DNA of 64,000 nt from a bacterium EF100-94H03 bin56 (GTDB taxonomy: Bacteria > Pseudomonadota > Alphaproteobacteria > SP197): assembly GCA_002238685.1 (NCBI GenBank), contig MPMV01000004.1, positions 62,001-126,000 on the forward strand. Reading direction: 5' to 3'. Position 1 is the stretch's first letter; the number at the start of each line of letters is the position of its first letter. Below the pieces are notes generated by a model, which saw nothing but the letters and a program-made list of their open reading frames with translations, had not been told where the DNA came from and did no database searches. Below, in pieces: positions 42,808 through 51,858 of this stretch. A program made the translations under genes and the position numbers.

Positions 42808-42851
42808 GCACCTCTGCCATGGCGGCAGGGCGAAGACTGGCGGAACCGACG

Positions 42852-43175
42852 ATGTATGCAGTCATCCAGACCGGCGGCAAGCAGTACCGGGTGGAGCCCG
42901 AGGGCGTGCTCAGCGTGGAGCGCCTCGATGGCAACCCGGGCGATATCGTCGAGTTCACGAAAGTCCTGATGGTCGGTGGCGAGGATGCAATCGACACGAA
43001 CGCCACCGGCGCCAGCGTGAAGGCCGAGATCCTGGAACACAAGCGTCTGGCCAAGATTCTCGTATTCAAGAAGAAGCGCCGGAAGAAGTACCGCCGGCGC
43101 GCCGGCCACCGCCAGCAACAGACCGTCGTCCGGGTGAGGGAGATCCTCGACAGTGCCACCGGCGACAACGCCTGA
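42852..43175 (+). CDS. rplU: 50S ribosomal protein L21
   Basis: The 107 residues match L21: 'MYAVIQTGGKQYRVEPEGVL' at the start, 'KAEILEHKRLAKILVFKKKRRKKYRRRAGHRQ' with the basic rRNA-binding loop, and the C-terminal 'TVVRVREI'. It binds 23S rRNA domain I near L20. It is first in the L21-L27-Obg order, 17 bases before rpmA, and has its own strong promoter. Confidence 0.98.
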   Translation: MYAVIQTGGKQYRVEPEGVLSVERLDGNPGDIVEFTKVLMVGGEDAIDTNATGASVKAEILEHKRLAKILVFKKKRRKKYRRRAGHRQQQTVVRVREILDSATGDNA

Positions 43176-43192
43176 TGAGAGAGGATTGATCC

Positions 43193-43462
43193 ATGGCCCA
43201 CAAGAAGGCAGGCGGCAGTTCGCGCAACGGGCGTGATTCCCCGGGACAGAGGCTCGGCGTCAAGAAGTTCGGCGGTGAGAACGTGATTCCCGGCAACATC
43301 ATCATTCGCCAGCGCGGCACCAGGTTCCATCCGGGTTCCAATGTCGGGATGGGCAAGGACCACACGCTCTTCGCCAAGTCGACAGGCACCGTGCAGTTCC
43401 GCCGTGCCGGGCGCACCCGAACCTACATCGACGTCGTTCCACCGGCACTCGCCGCGGAGTAA
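43193..43462 (+). CDS. rpmA: 50S ribosomal protein L27
   Basis: The 89 residues start [18 protein letters not shown], the flexible tail that reaches the peptidyl transferase centre. '[22 protein letters not shown]' and '[14 protein letters not shown]' follow, as in all L27 proteins. There is no cleavable N-terminal extension of the Firmicutes kind. GAGAGGA precedes the ATG. It shares a transcript with rplU, and obgE starts 29 bases on. Confidence 0.98.
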   Translation: MAHKKAGGSSRNGRDSPGQRLGVKKFGGENVIPGNIIIRQRGTRFHPGSNVGMGKDHTLFAKSTGTVQFRRAGRTRTYIDVVPPALAAE

Positions 43463-43491
43463 GGCTTCGATGCCCGGCCGGGATTGCCGGC

Positions 43492-44490
43492 ATGAAGTTC
43501 CTCGATGAAGCGAAAATCTGTCTGAAGAGCGGCGATGGCGGCAGGGGTGCCGTGAGCTTCCGCCGCGAGAAACACGTCGAGTTTGGTGGGCCTGACGGCG
43601 GTGATGGCGGACGCGGCGGCGATGTTGTCCTTGCCTGTGTCGAAGGCCTCAACACCCTGATCGATTTTCGCTACCGCCAGCACTTCCGGGCACGCACAGG
43701 TATGCCCGGTGGCGGCAACCAGCGCACCGGCGCCAGTGCCGGCGACATTGTCATCAATCTGCCACCGGGCACCGAGGTTCTTGCCGAGGACAGGAAGACG
43801 ATCCTCGCGGACCTGACACGTCCCGGCGAACGGATGATCCTGCTCCCTGGCGGCATTGGCGGTCGTGGCAACGCCCGCTTCAAGTCGTCGACCAACCGCG
43901 CACCGCGGATTGCCGAGCCGGGGCGCCCCGGAGAGGAAATGTGGGTGTGGCTGCGTCTCAAGCTCATCGCCGACATCGGCATGGTTGGCCTTCCCAATGC
44001 CGGCAAGTCGACCCTGCTCTCGGTGGTCACACGGGCCCATCCGAAAATCGCCGACTATCCCTTCACCACGCTCCATCCCCATCTCGGCAAGGTCGAGCGG
44101 GACGAGGACGGCTTCGTTCTTGCAGATCTCCCCGGTCTCGTCGAGGGGGCGCACCAGGGGACGGGTCTCGGAGACCGCTTCCTCGGTCATGCGGAACGCT
44201 GTGCGGCCCTGCTTCACCTCGTGGACGGAACAACCGGCGATCCGGCCGCCGATTTCCTGACGGTGCGCCACGAGATCGAATCCTATGGCCATGACCTCGC
44301 GGCACGTACCGTGGTGCCGGTTCTCACCAAGATCGACGCCGTCCATGACCGCGACCGGCAGTACGCCCTGCGGCAGCTCTCCGGTTCCGCAGGCTGCAAT
44401 GCCCATGCAATTTCGGCGGTCACCGGCGAGGGCGTGCCGGAACTCCTGCGGCTGCTGGCGGGACTCGTCCGGCAGCGCTGCAACGGCTGA
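43492..44490 (+). CDS. obgE: GTPase ObgE/CgtA
   Basis: This essential GTPase of late 50S assembly and stress control has 332 residues. A glycine-rich Obg fold comes first ('KSGDGGRGAVSFRREKHVEFGGPDGGDGGRGG', with many GG turns). The G domain has GLPNAGKST (G1, near 165), 'DLPGLVEGAHQGTGLGDRFLGHAERC' (G3) and 'LTKIDAV' (G4). It lacks the optional C-terminal OCT domain. Its place between rpmA and proB is the usual one in Alphaproteobacteria. Confidence 0.97.
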   Translation: MKFLDEAKICLKSGDGGRGAVSFRREKHVEFGGPDGGDGGRGGDVVLACVEGLNTLIDFRYRQHFRARTGMPGGGNQRTGASAGDIVINLPPGTEVLAEDRKTILADLTRPGERMILLPGGIGGRGNARFKSSTNRAPRIAEPGRPGEEMWVWLRLKLIADIGMVGLPNAGKSTLLSVVTRAHPKIADYPFTTLHPHLGKVERDEDGFVLADLPGLVEGAHQGTGLGDRFLGHAERCAALLHLVDGTTGDPAADFLTVRHEIESYGHDLAARTVVPVLTKIDAVHDRDRQYALRQLSGSAGCNAHAISAVTGEGVPELLRLLAGLVRQRCNG

Positions 44491-44503
44491 GGACTGACGT
44501 TCC

Positions 44504-45616
44504 GTGCCCCGGCTGGACCAGGCCAGCAGGATCGTCATCAAGATCGGATCGTCACTGCTCGTGGACGAGCAGGACGGACGGATCCGGCGATCCTGGCTTC
44601 ATTCCCTGGCCGACGACATCACCCTGATGCGCAACCGCGGCTGCGAGGTGGTGATTGTCACCTCCGGAGCTATCGCCATCGGCCGGCGCCATCTCGATCT
44701 CCCTCCGGGACGCTTGCGTCTCGATGACAGCCAGGCCGCCGCCGCTGCCGGTCAGGCACGGTTGGTACACGCCTACCAGGACGCTCTCAGCCGCCACGAC
44801 ACGGGCACCGCGCAGCTCCTCCTCACACTCGACGATACCGAGGATCGCCGTCGCTACATCAATGCGCTCAACACGCTCAACCGTCTCCTCAAGTACGGCG
44901 TGATCCCGGTCATCAACGAAAACGACACCATAGCCACCCACGAAATCCGGTTCGGCGACAACGACAGGCTGTCGGCCCGTGTCGCCATGATGGCAAGTGC
45001 CGATGCCCTTGTCCTGCTGTCGGATATCGACGGTCTCTACGAGAGGGACCCGAAAGACGATCCCGGGGCGCCCCTGGTGGAACAGGTTGACGCGATCACA
45101 CCCCGCATCGAGGCCATGGCGGGCCGGATCCGGGCCGGCGACTCGTCGGGCGGCATGAAGACCAAGCTCATCGCCGCCGGAATAGCCATGACGGCGGGCT
45201 GCCACATGGTGATCTCCAACGGTCACATCCTGCATCCCCTGCGCGCCGTTCTCGAAGGCAGGCCCTGCACGTGGTTCATCGCCAGGGACAATCCGGCCGG
45301 CGCCCGCAAGCGCTGGATTGCCGGATCCCTCAAGCCCTCCGGCACCATCACGGTGGACGCCGGAGCCCACGCCGCCCTCAATCGCGGCCGCAGCCTGTTG
45401 CCGGCCGGCGTCACGGGTGTTGCCGGCGCCTTCCGCAAGGGTGATGCCGTCATCGTCGAGGACCCGAACGGGGTCGAGATCGCCCGCGGACTCATTGCCT
45501 ACTCCCGGGACGACGCCGAGTCCATTGCCGGCCAGAAAAGCAGTGAAATCGAGCGTCTTCTGGGCTATCGAGGTCGCGAGGAACTGATCCACAGGGATGA
45601 TCTGGTGCTGTCATGA
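44504..45616 (+). CDS. proB: glutamate 5-kinase
   Basis: ProB phosphorylates glutamate to gamma-glutamyl phosphate, the first and feedback-regulated step of proline synthesis. The 370 residues begin at GTG 44504. The kinase domain has 'IVIKIGSSLLVD', 'VTSGAIAIG', 'VINENDTIATHEIRFGDNDRLSA' and 'GGMKTKLIAAGIAM'. A full C-terminal PUA domain (from about residue 280) is present, as in the long form of the enzyme. The stop overlaps the proA start by four bases. Confidence 0.97.
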   Translation: MPRLDQASRIVIKIGSSLLVDEQDGRIRRSWLHSLADDITLMRNRGCEVVIVTSGAIAIGRRHLDLPPGRLRLDDSQAAAAAGQARLVHAYQDALSRHDTGTAQLLLTLDDTEDRRRYINALNTLNRLLKYGVIPVINENDTIATHEIRFGDNDRLSARVAMMASADALVLLSDIDGLYERDPKDDPGAPLVEQVDAITPRIEAMAGRIRAGDSSGGMKTKLIAAGIAMTAGCHMVISNGHILHPLRAVLEGRPCTWFIARDNPAGARKRWIAGSLKPSGTITVDAGAHAALNRGRSLLPAGVTGVAGAFRKGDAVIVEDPNGVEIARGLIAYSRDDAESIAGQKSSEIERLLGYRGREELIHRDDLVLS

Positions 45617-46899
45617 CCCGTACCGCCCGACGCGAGGACGCCCGTTCCGTCGCGGACTTGATGGAGGACCTTGGCCAGGCAGCCCGCCACGCTGCCGGTG
45701 TTCTGGCCCATGCGCCGGATTCGCACAAGCGCCGTGCCCTCAATCGTGCAGCCACCTGCCTGAGGGACGATCGCGACGACATTCTTGCCGCCAACATCAT
45801 CGATCTCGAAAACGCCCGGACCGCGAACATGCCGGCACCGATGCTCGAGCGTCTCACCCTCGATCATTCCAGGGTCGAGTCCATGGCCGCCGCCCTCGAC
45901 GCCATCGCGCTCCTGGTTGATCCGGTGGGGCGCGAACAGGCCCGCTGGAGCCGACCCAACGGCCTCGACGTCGCACGGGTTTCCGTTCCACTCGGCGTGA
46001 TCGGAATCATCTATGAATCGCGCCCCAACGTCACGGCGGACGCGGGAGCGCTCTGTCTCAAGTCGGGAAATGCCGCCATCCTGCGCGGTGGCTCGGAGAG
46101 TGTCGCCACTTCTCACGTCATTGCCAGGTGCCTGCGAGAGGGGCTCGCGTCCGCCGACCTTCCCGAAGATGCCATCCAGATGGTGCCGGTTACCGATCGT
46201 GCGGCTGTGGGCGAAATGCTCACCATGACCCGCTGGATCGACATCATCGTGCCGCGCGGCGGCCCTTCGCTCGTGGAGCGCGTGCAGCGGGAGAGCCGCG
46301 TTCCCGTGCTCGCCCACCTCGTCGGTCTTTGCCATGTCTATGTGGATGCCGATGCTGATCTGGACATGGCCTGCGACATTGCCATCAATGCCAAGTTGCG
46401 TCGCACCAGCATCTGCGGCGCCGCGGAAACCCTGCTGCTCGACAGCTCTCTTGACGACGCCGGGAGAAGGACCGTCGTCCAGGCCCTCCTGGACCATGGG
46501 TGCGAGGTCCGCGGGGACCGTTCCACCGTGCCGCTCGATCCCAGAGTGAAGCCGGCTTCCGCCAATGACTGGTCGACGGAGTACCTCGACGCCGTGATTT
46601 CGGTCGCCTCCGTCAATGGGGTCGCGGGCGCCCTCGACCATATCAGGCGTCACGGTTCGGACCACACCGATGCCATCGTTACGGACAACGAGACCGTCGC
46701 CGAGTACTTTCTCGCCCGTACGCCCAGCGCCATCGCCATGTGGAATGCGTCGACTCAGTTTGCCGACGGTGGCGAGTTCGGCATGGGGGCGGAGATCGGC
46801 ATCTCAACCAACAGGCTGCATGCACGGGGACCGGTGGGTGTCGAGCAGCTGACCACCATGAAGTACATCGTGCGCGGCAGCGGACAGACCCGGCCCTGA
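45613..46899 (+). CDS. proA: gamma-glutamyl phosphate reductase
   Basis: ProA reduces gamma-glutamyl phosphate with NADPH to the semialdehyde that cyclises to pyrroline-5-carboxylate. The 428 residues have 'VPLGVIGIIYESRPNVTADAGALCLKSGNAAILRGG' near 115-150 and the catalytic Cys region 'RRTSICGAAETLLL' near 265. The C-terminus 'ALTEFADGGEFGMGAEIG'-type block reads 'ASTQFADGGEFGMGAEIG', and 'MKYIVRGSGQ' closes it. Co-translation with proB through ATGA is expected to couple the two steps. Confidence 0.97.
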   Translation: MTRTARREDARSVADLMEDLGQAARHAAGVLAHAPDSHKRRALNRAATCLRDDRDDILAANIIDLENARTANMPAPMLERLTLDHSRVESMAAALDAIALLVDPVGREQARWSRPNGLDVARVSVPLGVIGIIYESRPNVTADAGALCLKSGNAAILRGGSESVATSHVIARCLREGLASADLPEDAIQMVPVTDRAAVGEMLTMTRWIDIIVPRGGPSLVERVQRESRVPVLAHLVGLCHVYVDADADLDMACDIAINAKLRRTSICGAAETLLLDSSLDDAGRRTVVQALLDHGCEVRGDRSTVPLDPRVKPASANDWSTEYLDAVISVASVNGVAGALDHIRRHGSDHTDAIVTDNETVAEYFLARTPSAIAMWNASTQFADGGEFGMGAEIGISTNRLHARGPVGVEQLTTMKYIVRGSGQTRP

Positions 46900-47555
46900 C
46901 CCATCCGATACTCCATGCCGGCCGTGGCCGACGCATCGGCCTTCTCGGTGGTTCATTCAATCCCGCTCACGAGGGGCATCTCTTCGTCAGTCATGTCGCC
47001 CGCCGTCAGCTGGGCCTCGATGAGATCTGGTGGCTGGTGACGCCGCACAATCCCCTCAAGCCCGTCGACGGCATGCTGTCCTTTTCCGAACGGCTGCACA
47101 GGGCCCGGGCCTTTGCGAAAGGCGCAAGGATTTGGGTGACCGGACTCGAGGCCGGACTTGGAACACACTTCACGGTCGATACCATCGCCTGCCTCAAGCG
47201 CCGGGTTCCGCTCTGTCGGTTCGCCTGGCTCATGGGAGCTGACAACCTCGCCGGAATCCACCTGTGGAAACACTGGGAGCGACTCTTTGCCATGATCCCC
47301 ATTGCAGTGTTCGACCGGGCTCCCTATTCTCTGACATGTCTGACGGGCAGGGCAGCCATACGCTACCGACGTTGCCGCATACAGGGACACCAGGCGAGAT
47401 CCCTGGTTCTGAGGAAGCCACCGGTCTGGGCACTCATCGTCGGCCACAGACACGGCGCCTCGGCAACGGCCATCAGATCGGGCGACATGCGTTTCGCCTT
47501 CGCCGACCAAACCATCCGTGACATGAGCAAGGGGAGATTCATCCATTCCTCATGA
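46896..47555 (+). CDS. nadD: nicotinate-nucleotide adenylyltransferase, without a canonical start codon nearby
   Basis: NadD adenylylates nicotinate mononucleotide in NAD synthesis. The core begins RRIGLLGGSFNPAHEGHLF (nucleotidyltransferase loop and HxGH-type motif), with 'WWLVTPHNPLKP' and 'WLMGADNL' further on. No ATG, GTG or TTG lies in this frame between the 3' part of proA and the core. The nearest canonical start is an ATG at 46740, inside proA. I give CTG 46896, which overlaps the proA stop and yields 219 residues, as the least bad start. The ATG at 46915 is in another frame. A small indel or true non-canonical start are both possible. Confidence 0.8.
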   Translation: MTHPILHAGRGRRIGLLGGSFNPAHEGHLFVSHVARRQLGLDEIWWLVTPHNPLKPVDGMLSFSERLHRARAFAKGARIWVTGLEAGLGTHFTVDTIACLKRRVPLCRFAWLMGADNLAGIHLWKHWERLFAMIPIAVFDRAPYSLTCLTGRAAIRYRRCRIQGHQARSLVLRKPPVWALIVGHRHGASATAIRSGDMRFAFADQTIRDMSKGRFIHSS

Positions 47556-47592
47556 AACCGCTTCCAGGGATGAGGACCTGGACCTCGTCGCC

Positions 47593-47919
47593 GTGACGAC
47601 GAGGGTACTGGAAGATGGCAAGGCAGATGACGTTGTGGTCATCGACCTTGCCGGGAAAACCACGTTCGCCGACTGCATGATCGTGTGCGGCGGACAGACA
47701 CGAAGACAGGTTACGGCCCTGGCCGACAGGGTCGCCACAGCCCTCAAGGGCCATGGACGACGTATCACCAGCATGGAAGGATACGATCCCGGCGACTGGA
47801 TCCTGATCGATCTGGGTGACGTGATCGTCCACATTTTCCACAATGACCTGCGCAGTCTCTACAATCTGGAACGGATGTGGGCGATGCCCGCCTCGCTTCC
47901 CGTGGAAGCCACTGCCTGA
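47593..47919 (+). CDS. rsfS: ribosome silencing factor RsfS
   Basis: RsfS binds L14 on the 50S subunit and blocks 30S joining when nutrients fall. The 108 residues from GTG 47593 have 'LEDGKADDVVVIDLAGKTTFADCMIVCGG' and 'GDWILIDLGDVIVHIFHNDLRSLYNLERMW', the family's two marks. About seven residues of the usual N-terminal helix lie upstream, but no other start exists in frame. rlmH normally follows in this class and is missing; gpmI starts 32 bases later. Confidence 0.94.
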   Translation: MTTRVLEDGKADDVVVIDLAGKTTFADCMIVCGGQTRRQVTALADRVATALKGHGRRITSMEGYDPGDWILIDLGDVIVHIFHNDLRSLYNLERMWAMPASLPVEATA

Positions 47920-47951
47920 CGCCGCTGGTCGGCTCTGACGAGGGTCGAACC

Positions 47952-49484
47952 ATGTCCGCGATCATCTCCCGGCCACTGGTCCTTTGCATCCTTGACGGCT
48001 GGGGTGTTGCCGGAACCGGTCCGGGCAATGCCATCAGCCAGGCGACAACGCCCACCTGGGCGACGATCGCCGGCTCCCGTGCCATGACGACTCTCGCGAC
48101 CTCCGGTGAAGCCGTCGGGCTGCCCTGCGGCCAGATGGGCAACTCCGAAGTCGGTCATCTCACCATGGGTGCAGGCCGCATCATCGTGCAGAACCTGCCG
48201 CGTATTGACGCTGCCGTCCGGGATGGATCCCTGGCCGGCAATCCGGTTCTTGGAGACCTGGCCGGGGCACTCGGACGCAGCGCAGGTGTCTGTCATCTCG
48301 CCGGGCTCCTGTCGTCTGGCGGTGTCCACAGTCATCAGGACCATATGGCAGCACTCGCCAACATGCTCCATGACCACGGGATCGAAGTTGTCGTCCACGC
48401 CTTCCTCGACGGCCGCGACACCCCGCCATCCAGTGCCACATCCTTTCTCGAACGCTTTGCCGCCGCCGCACCCCACGCCCGGATCGTGACCCTGACGGGA
48501 CGCTACTATGCCATGGACCGGGACCGGCGCTGGCCGCGGGTAAAACGGGCCTGGGCGGCCATGATCAAGGGAGACGGTGCGCGATTCGACACGATCGGCG
48601 AGGCCATGGCGAGCGCCCGGGCGGCGGCGCTGACCGACGAGTTCGTCACGCCTGCAGTCGTCGGCGCCTATGCCGGCATGTGCGATGGCGATGGCCTCAT
48701 CATGGCGAATTTCCGTGCCGACAGGGCACGGCAGATCACGGGCGCCCTCATCGACCCTGCCTTTTCCGGTTTCGACCGGGACAGGAGACCGCAGCTTGCC
48801 GGATGTGCCAGCATGGTTCCCTATGCCGCCCATCTCGATCGACACATTCCGGCGCTGTTCCCGTCCCTGGAGACGAAGCGAAGTTTCGGCAGCCTGATTG
48901 CCGATGCCGGCATGCGCCAGCTGCGTATCGCCGAAACCGAAAAGTATGCCCATGTCACCTACTTCTTCAACGGCGGACGAGAGCATGTCTTTCCGGGGGA
49001 GGAACGCATTCTCGTTCCCTCGCCAGACGTGGCCACATACGATCTCAAACCCGAAATGGCGGCATTCGAGGTGACGCAACGGCTCGTGTCGGCTGTGCGC
49101 GACAACGCCTTCGACGTCATCATCTGCAACCTCGCCAACCCTGACATGGTCGGCCATACCGGGGTCCTTCCGGCAGCCGTCAAGGCGGTTGAAGCCGTCG
49201 ATCAGTGTCTTGGCGTCATGGCGAGCGCCGTTGCCGACATGGGAGGCCGTCTTGTGGTCACCGCCGATCACGGCAACATCGAGACCATGCTGGATCCGGT
49301 GAACGGTGGTCCGCACACCGCCCACACGACCAATCCCGTGCCCCTTGCGCTGGTCAATGGCCCGCCTGACCAGAGACTTCACGAGGGGTCCCTGAAGGAT
49401 CTCGCACCCACCCTGCTCCATCTCCTGGACCTTTCACAGCCCGACGAGATGTCCGGACAGTCGCTGCTCTCGATGCAGCCATGA
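47952..49484 (+). CDS. gpmI: 2,3-bisphosphoglycerate-independent phosphoglycerate mutase
   Basis: This Mn-dependent mutase interconverts 3- and 2-phosphoglycerate in glycolysis and gluconeogenesis. The 510 residues begin 'PLVLCILDGWGV' with a metal Asp. The phosphoserine is in 'GNSEVGHLTMGAGR' near 61, 'HAFLDGRDTPPSS' is near 155 and 'ANFRADRARQI' near 255. 'NLANPDMVGHTG' and 'TADHGNIETM' carry the second metal site. GAGGG precedes ATG 47952. The stop overlaps the next gene by four bases. Confidence 0.97.
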   Translation: MSAIISRPLVLCILDGWGVAGTGPGNAISQATTPTWATIAGSRAMTTLATSGEAVGLPCGQMGNSEVGHLTMGAGRIIVQNLPRIDAAVRDGSLAGNPVLGDLAGALGRSAGVCHLAGLLSSGGVHSHQDHMAALANMLHDHGIEVVVHAFLDGRDTPPSSATSFLERFAAAAPHARIVTLTGRYYAMDRDRRWPRVKRAWAAMIKGDGARFDTIGEAMASARAAALTDEFVTPAVVGAYAGMCDGDGLIMANFRADRARQITGALIDPAFSGFDRDRRPQLAGCASMVPYAAHLDRHIPALFPSLETKRSFGSLIADAGMRQLRIAETEKYAHVTYFFNGGREHVFPGEERILVPSPDVATYDLKPEMAAFEVTQRLVSAVRDNAFDVIICNLANPDMVGHTGVLPAAVKAVEAVDQCLGVMASAVADMGGRLVVTADHGNIETMLDPVNGGPHTAHTTNPVPLALVNGPPDQRLHEGSLKDLAPTLLHLLDLSQPDEMSGQSLLSMQP

Positions 49485-50596
49485 ACCGTTCGTTCCGGGC
49501 ATTCCTGCTGGTCTTGGCGGGTCTTCTTGTTCACACACCTGTTCCGGGTGATGAAGCTCCAGGCGACCTCGAAACCCTGATATCAACAGGCGGTGACGCG
49601 CCGCCCCCGGAACCTTCGCTTTCGACGACCGACCTCGCATCCCTGCGCATGACGCTGCTGTCCGGTGAAGCCGAACGGCGACGCCTTGCCGACATCCTCG
49701 AGTCGACTCAGGGGGATCTCGACGACATCGATCGCCGCATCGATGCCGGACTGAAGGATCTCGAGCCCCATCGCGAGGCCTGGGGCACCCGTGTAGGCGT
49801 ACTCCACCGGGTGTCCGGCATCCCGCCTGGCGTGATCATCGCGATGCCTGCTCCGTTGTCCTTTGTGCACCGTTCCTCAGTTGTCGCCCATGCGCTTGTG
49901 AGCGGCATCGAAAAACACATGAAGGAGATGACACGGCACCTGGAAGACTTGGGCGCGCTTGACACCACCCGGGAAAGGATGGAGTCGGCCCGACTCGATA
50001 CGCGCGGGAGACTTCGTGCGATCAAGGCGGACATCGACACGGCAGCCGAACGTGTCCGGGAGATCCTGGCACCGTTGGCGGTCGAGCGGGAACCGTTGAT
50101 CGAAACACCGGTGACACTGACGTCGTTTCTCGATCGCCTCGCGGCAGGGTCGATGGCACAGGCATCCATAGACAACATCCTGACGGCGGATATCCGCACG
50201 GCCCTGATGGTGACCGGCATCGAAGCCCGGAAGGGCGCCCTGCCCTACCCCGTACGCGGCGTGCCTGACGGGCGCCGCCGGCTCCATATCGCCACGGCGC
50301 CGGCCGAACCGGTCATCACGCCCTTTGATGGCGTCGTCCTCTATTCAGGTCCCTTTGCCGGACATGGCCCGCTTCTCGTCATCGATCACGGTGACAACTA
50401 CCAGACGATTCTTCTGGGCTTTGACCACGGCGCCGTTGGAACCGGCGACTGGCTGGTGGCCGGACAACCCGTCGCGGTCATGGCAGCGGATGACACCGAA
50501 GAGCGAACCCTCTATGTAGAAATCCGCTACAAGGGGATTCCCGTGGACGCCCTGGACTGGCTGACTGCGGCCTTCATCGAAGAGAGCATTCAATGA
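49481..50596 (+). CDS. EnvC-like murein hydrolase activator with a degenerate LytM domain
   Basis: A 371-residue periplasmic protein with a signal peptide (cleavage near residue 23). A long coiled coil covers about 50-205 ('EAERRRLADILESTQGDLDDIDRRIDAGL'). The C-terminal M23/LytM-like domain runs from about 285, with 'ITPFDGVVLYSGPFAGHGPLLVIDHGDNYQTILLGF'. The zinc ligands HxxxD and HxH are absent, as in EnvC-type activators that switch on amidases at the septum. It sits between gpmI and ctpA with four-base overlaps on both sides, the order typical of Alphaproteobacteria. Confidence 0.88.
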   Translation: MNRSFRAFLLVLAGLLVHTPVPGDEAPGDLETLISTGGDAPPPEPSLSTTDLASLRMTLLSGEAERRRLADILESTQGDLDDIDRRIDAGLKDLEPHREAWGTRVGVLHRVSGIPPGVIIAMPAPLSFVHRSSVVAHALVSGIEKHMKEMTRHLEDLGALDTTRERMESARLDTRGRLRAIKADIDTAAERVREILAPLAVEREPLIETPVTLTSFLDRLAAGSMAQASIDNILTADIRTALMVTGIEARKGALPYPVRGVPDGRRRLHIATAPAEPVITPFDGVVLYSGPFAGHGPLLVIDHGDNYQTILLGFDHGAVGTGDWLVAGQPVAVMAADDTEERTLYVEIRYKGIPVDALDWLTAAFIEESIQ

Positions 50597-51858
50597 AACG
50601 AACGATTTCCCTGGCGATCGTCCTTGGTCTATTCGTCCTGCAGGGTCCGGGACACGCAACGGCCGCCGGCGACGACACGTGGCGCGCCCTCGATCTCTTC
50701 GGCGACGTGTTCGAGCGTCTGCGCTCGGACTACGTCGAGGAGGTCTCCGATTCCGATCTGATCGAAGCCGCCATCGAGGGCATGCTTGGCTCTCTTGATC
50801 CCCATTCGAGCTACTACTCGCCCGATGCCTATGCGGAAGCCCAGGTCCAGACCACCGGGGAATTTGGCGGGCTGGGGATCGAGGTCACCATGGAAAACGG
50901 TTTCGTCAAGGTCGTTGCGCCGATCGACGACACGCCGGCGCAGCGCGCCGGCGTCAAGGCCGGCGACTTCGTGACCCATCTCGACGATGAGCCCCTGCTC
51001 GGTCTCACCCTCAACGAGGCGGTAGAGAGGCTGCGCGGCCCGCCCGATTCGGAGATCACCCTCACCATTGCCCGCGAGGGCGTCGATGAGCCCATTACGG
51101 TCGCCATCACCCGTGCCATCATCACCATCCAGTCGGTGCGGTGGCGCCTTGAGAAGAAGGTGGGCTACGTGCGCATCACTTCGTTCACCCAGCAGACCGA
51201 GGGTGGTATCGACGACGCCATGAAGGCCATCGGGGATGCCGCGGCCGGCGATCTTCAGGGAATCGTTCTGGATCTGCGCAACAACCCCGGAGGTCTGCTC
51301 GATCAGGCCATCTCCGTCGCGGACTCCTTCCTTGACCAGGGAGAGATTGTCTCGACCCGTGGCCGGCGGGAGGGAGATGCCCAGCGCTTTCACTCCGAGA
51401 GCGGCGACCTTGCGGAGGGGCTGCCGATAGTCGTGCTGATCAACGGCGGCTCCGCCTCCGGCTCCGAAATCGTTGCCGGCGCCCTGCAGGACCACCACAG
51501 GGCCATCATCATGGGCACACCGTCGTTCGGAAAGGGATCGGTCCAGTCATTCATGCCCCTGGCCAGTGGTGGCGCCATGCGCCTGACGACCGCCCGCTAC
51601 TACACGCCCTCCGGCATGTCTATCCAGGGGACCGGCATCTCACCGGACATCATGGTCGAGGAAGCGGTCATCCAGTCCAGTGACGTGGAACGCCTTGGCG
51701 AATCCGATCTGGTCAACAGCCTCGATGCCGGTAACGCCGTCCCCGCCGAAGACGAGGATGGGGACGCCTCCTCCCGGCGCAGCGAGCAGGCGCTGGAGGA
51801 CTACCAGTTGAGCCGGGCACTCGATCTCATCGAAGGCATCGCGCTGGCATCACGATGA
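50593..51858 (+). CDS. ctpA: S41-family C-terminal processing protease
   Basis: The 421-residue periplasmic serine protease has a signal peptide (about residues 1-25) and a helical cap with 'LGSLDPHSSYYSPDAYAEAQ'. A PDZ domain runs from about 90 to 170 ('VVAPIDDTPAQRAGVKAGDFV'). The S41 core has 'GIVLDLRNNPGGLLDQAISVADSFL', the nucleophile in 'GGSASGSEIVAGAL' (near 295) and the general base Lys in 'TPSFGKGSVQSF' (near 318). Such enzymes trim or degrade periplasmic proteins, and the envC-like neighbour suggests a cell-wall role. It is linked by overlaps to both neighbours. Confidence 0.95.
   Translation: MKRTISLAIVLGLFVLQGPGHATAAGDDTWRALDLFGDVFERLRSDYVEEVSDSDLIEAAIEGMLGSLDPHSSYYSPDAYAEAQVQTTGEFGGLGIEVTMENGFVKVVAPIDDTPAQRAGVKAGDFVTHLDDEPLLGLTLNEAVERLRGPPDSEITLTIAREGVDEPITVAITRAIITIQSVRWRLEKKVGYVRITSFTQQTEGGIDDAMKAIGDAAAGDLQGIVLDLRNNPGGLLDQAISVADSFLDQGEIVSTRGRREGDAQRFHSESGDLAEGLPIVVLINGGSASGSEIVAGALQDHHRAIIMGTPSFGKGSVQSFMPLASGGAMRLTTARYYTPSGMSIQGTGISPDIMVEEAVIQSSDVERLGESDLVNSLDAGNAVPAEDEDGDASSRRSEQALEDYQLSRALDLIEGIALASR

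Noticed and set aside
46915-46990. ATG 46915 as start of nadD
   Set aside because: It is in a different frame from the conserved NadD core and gives an unrelated peptide.
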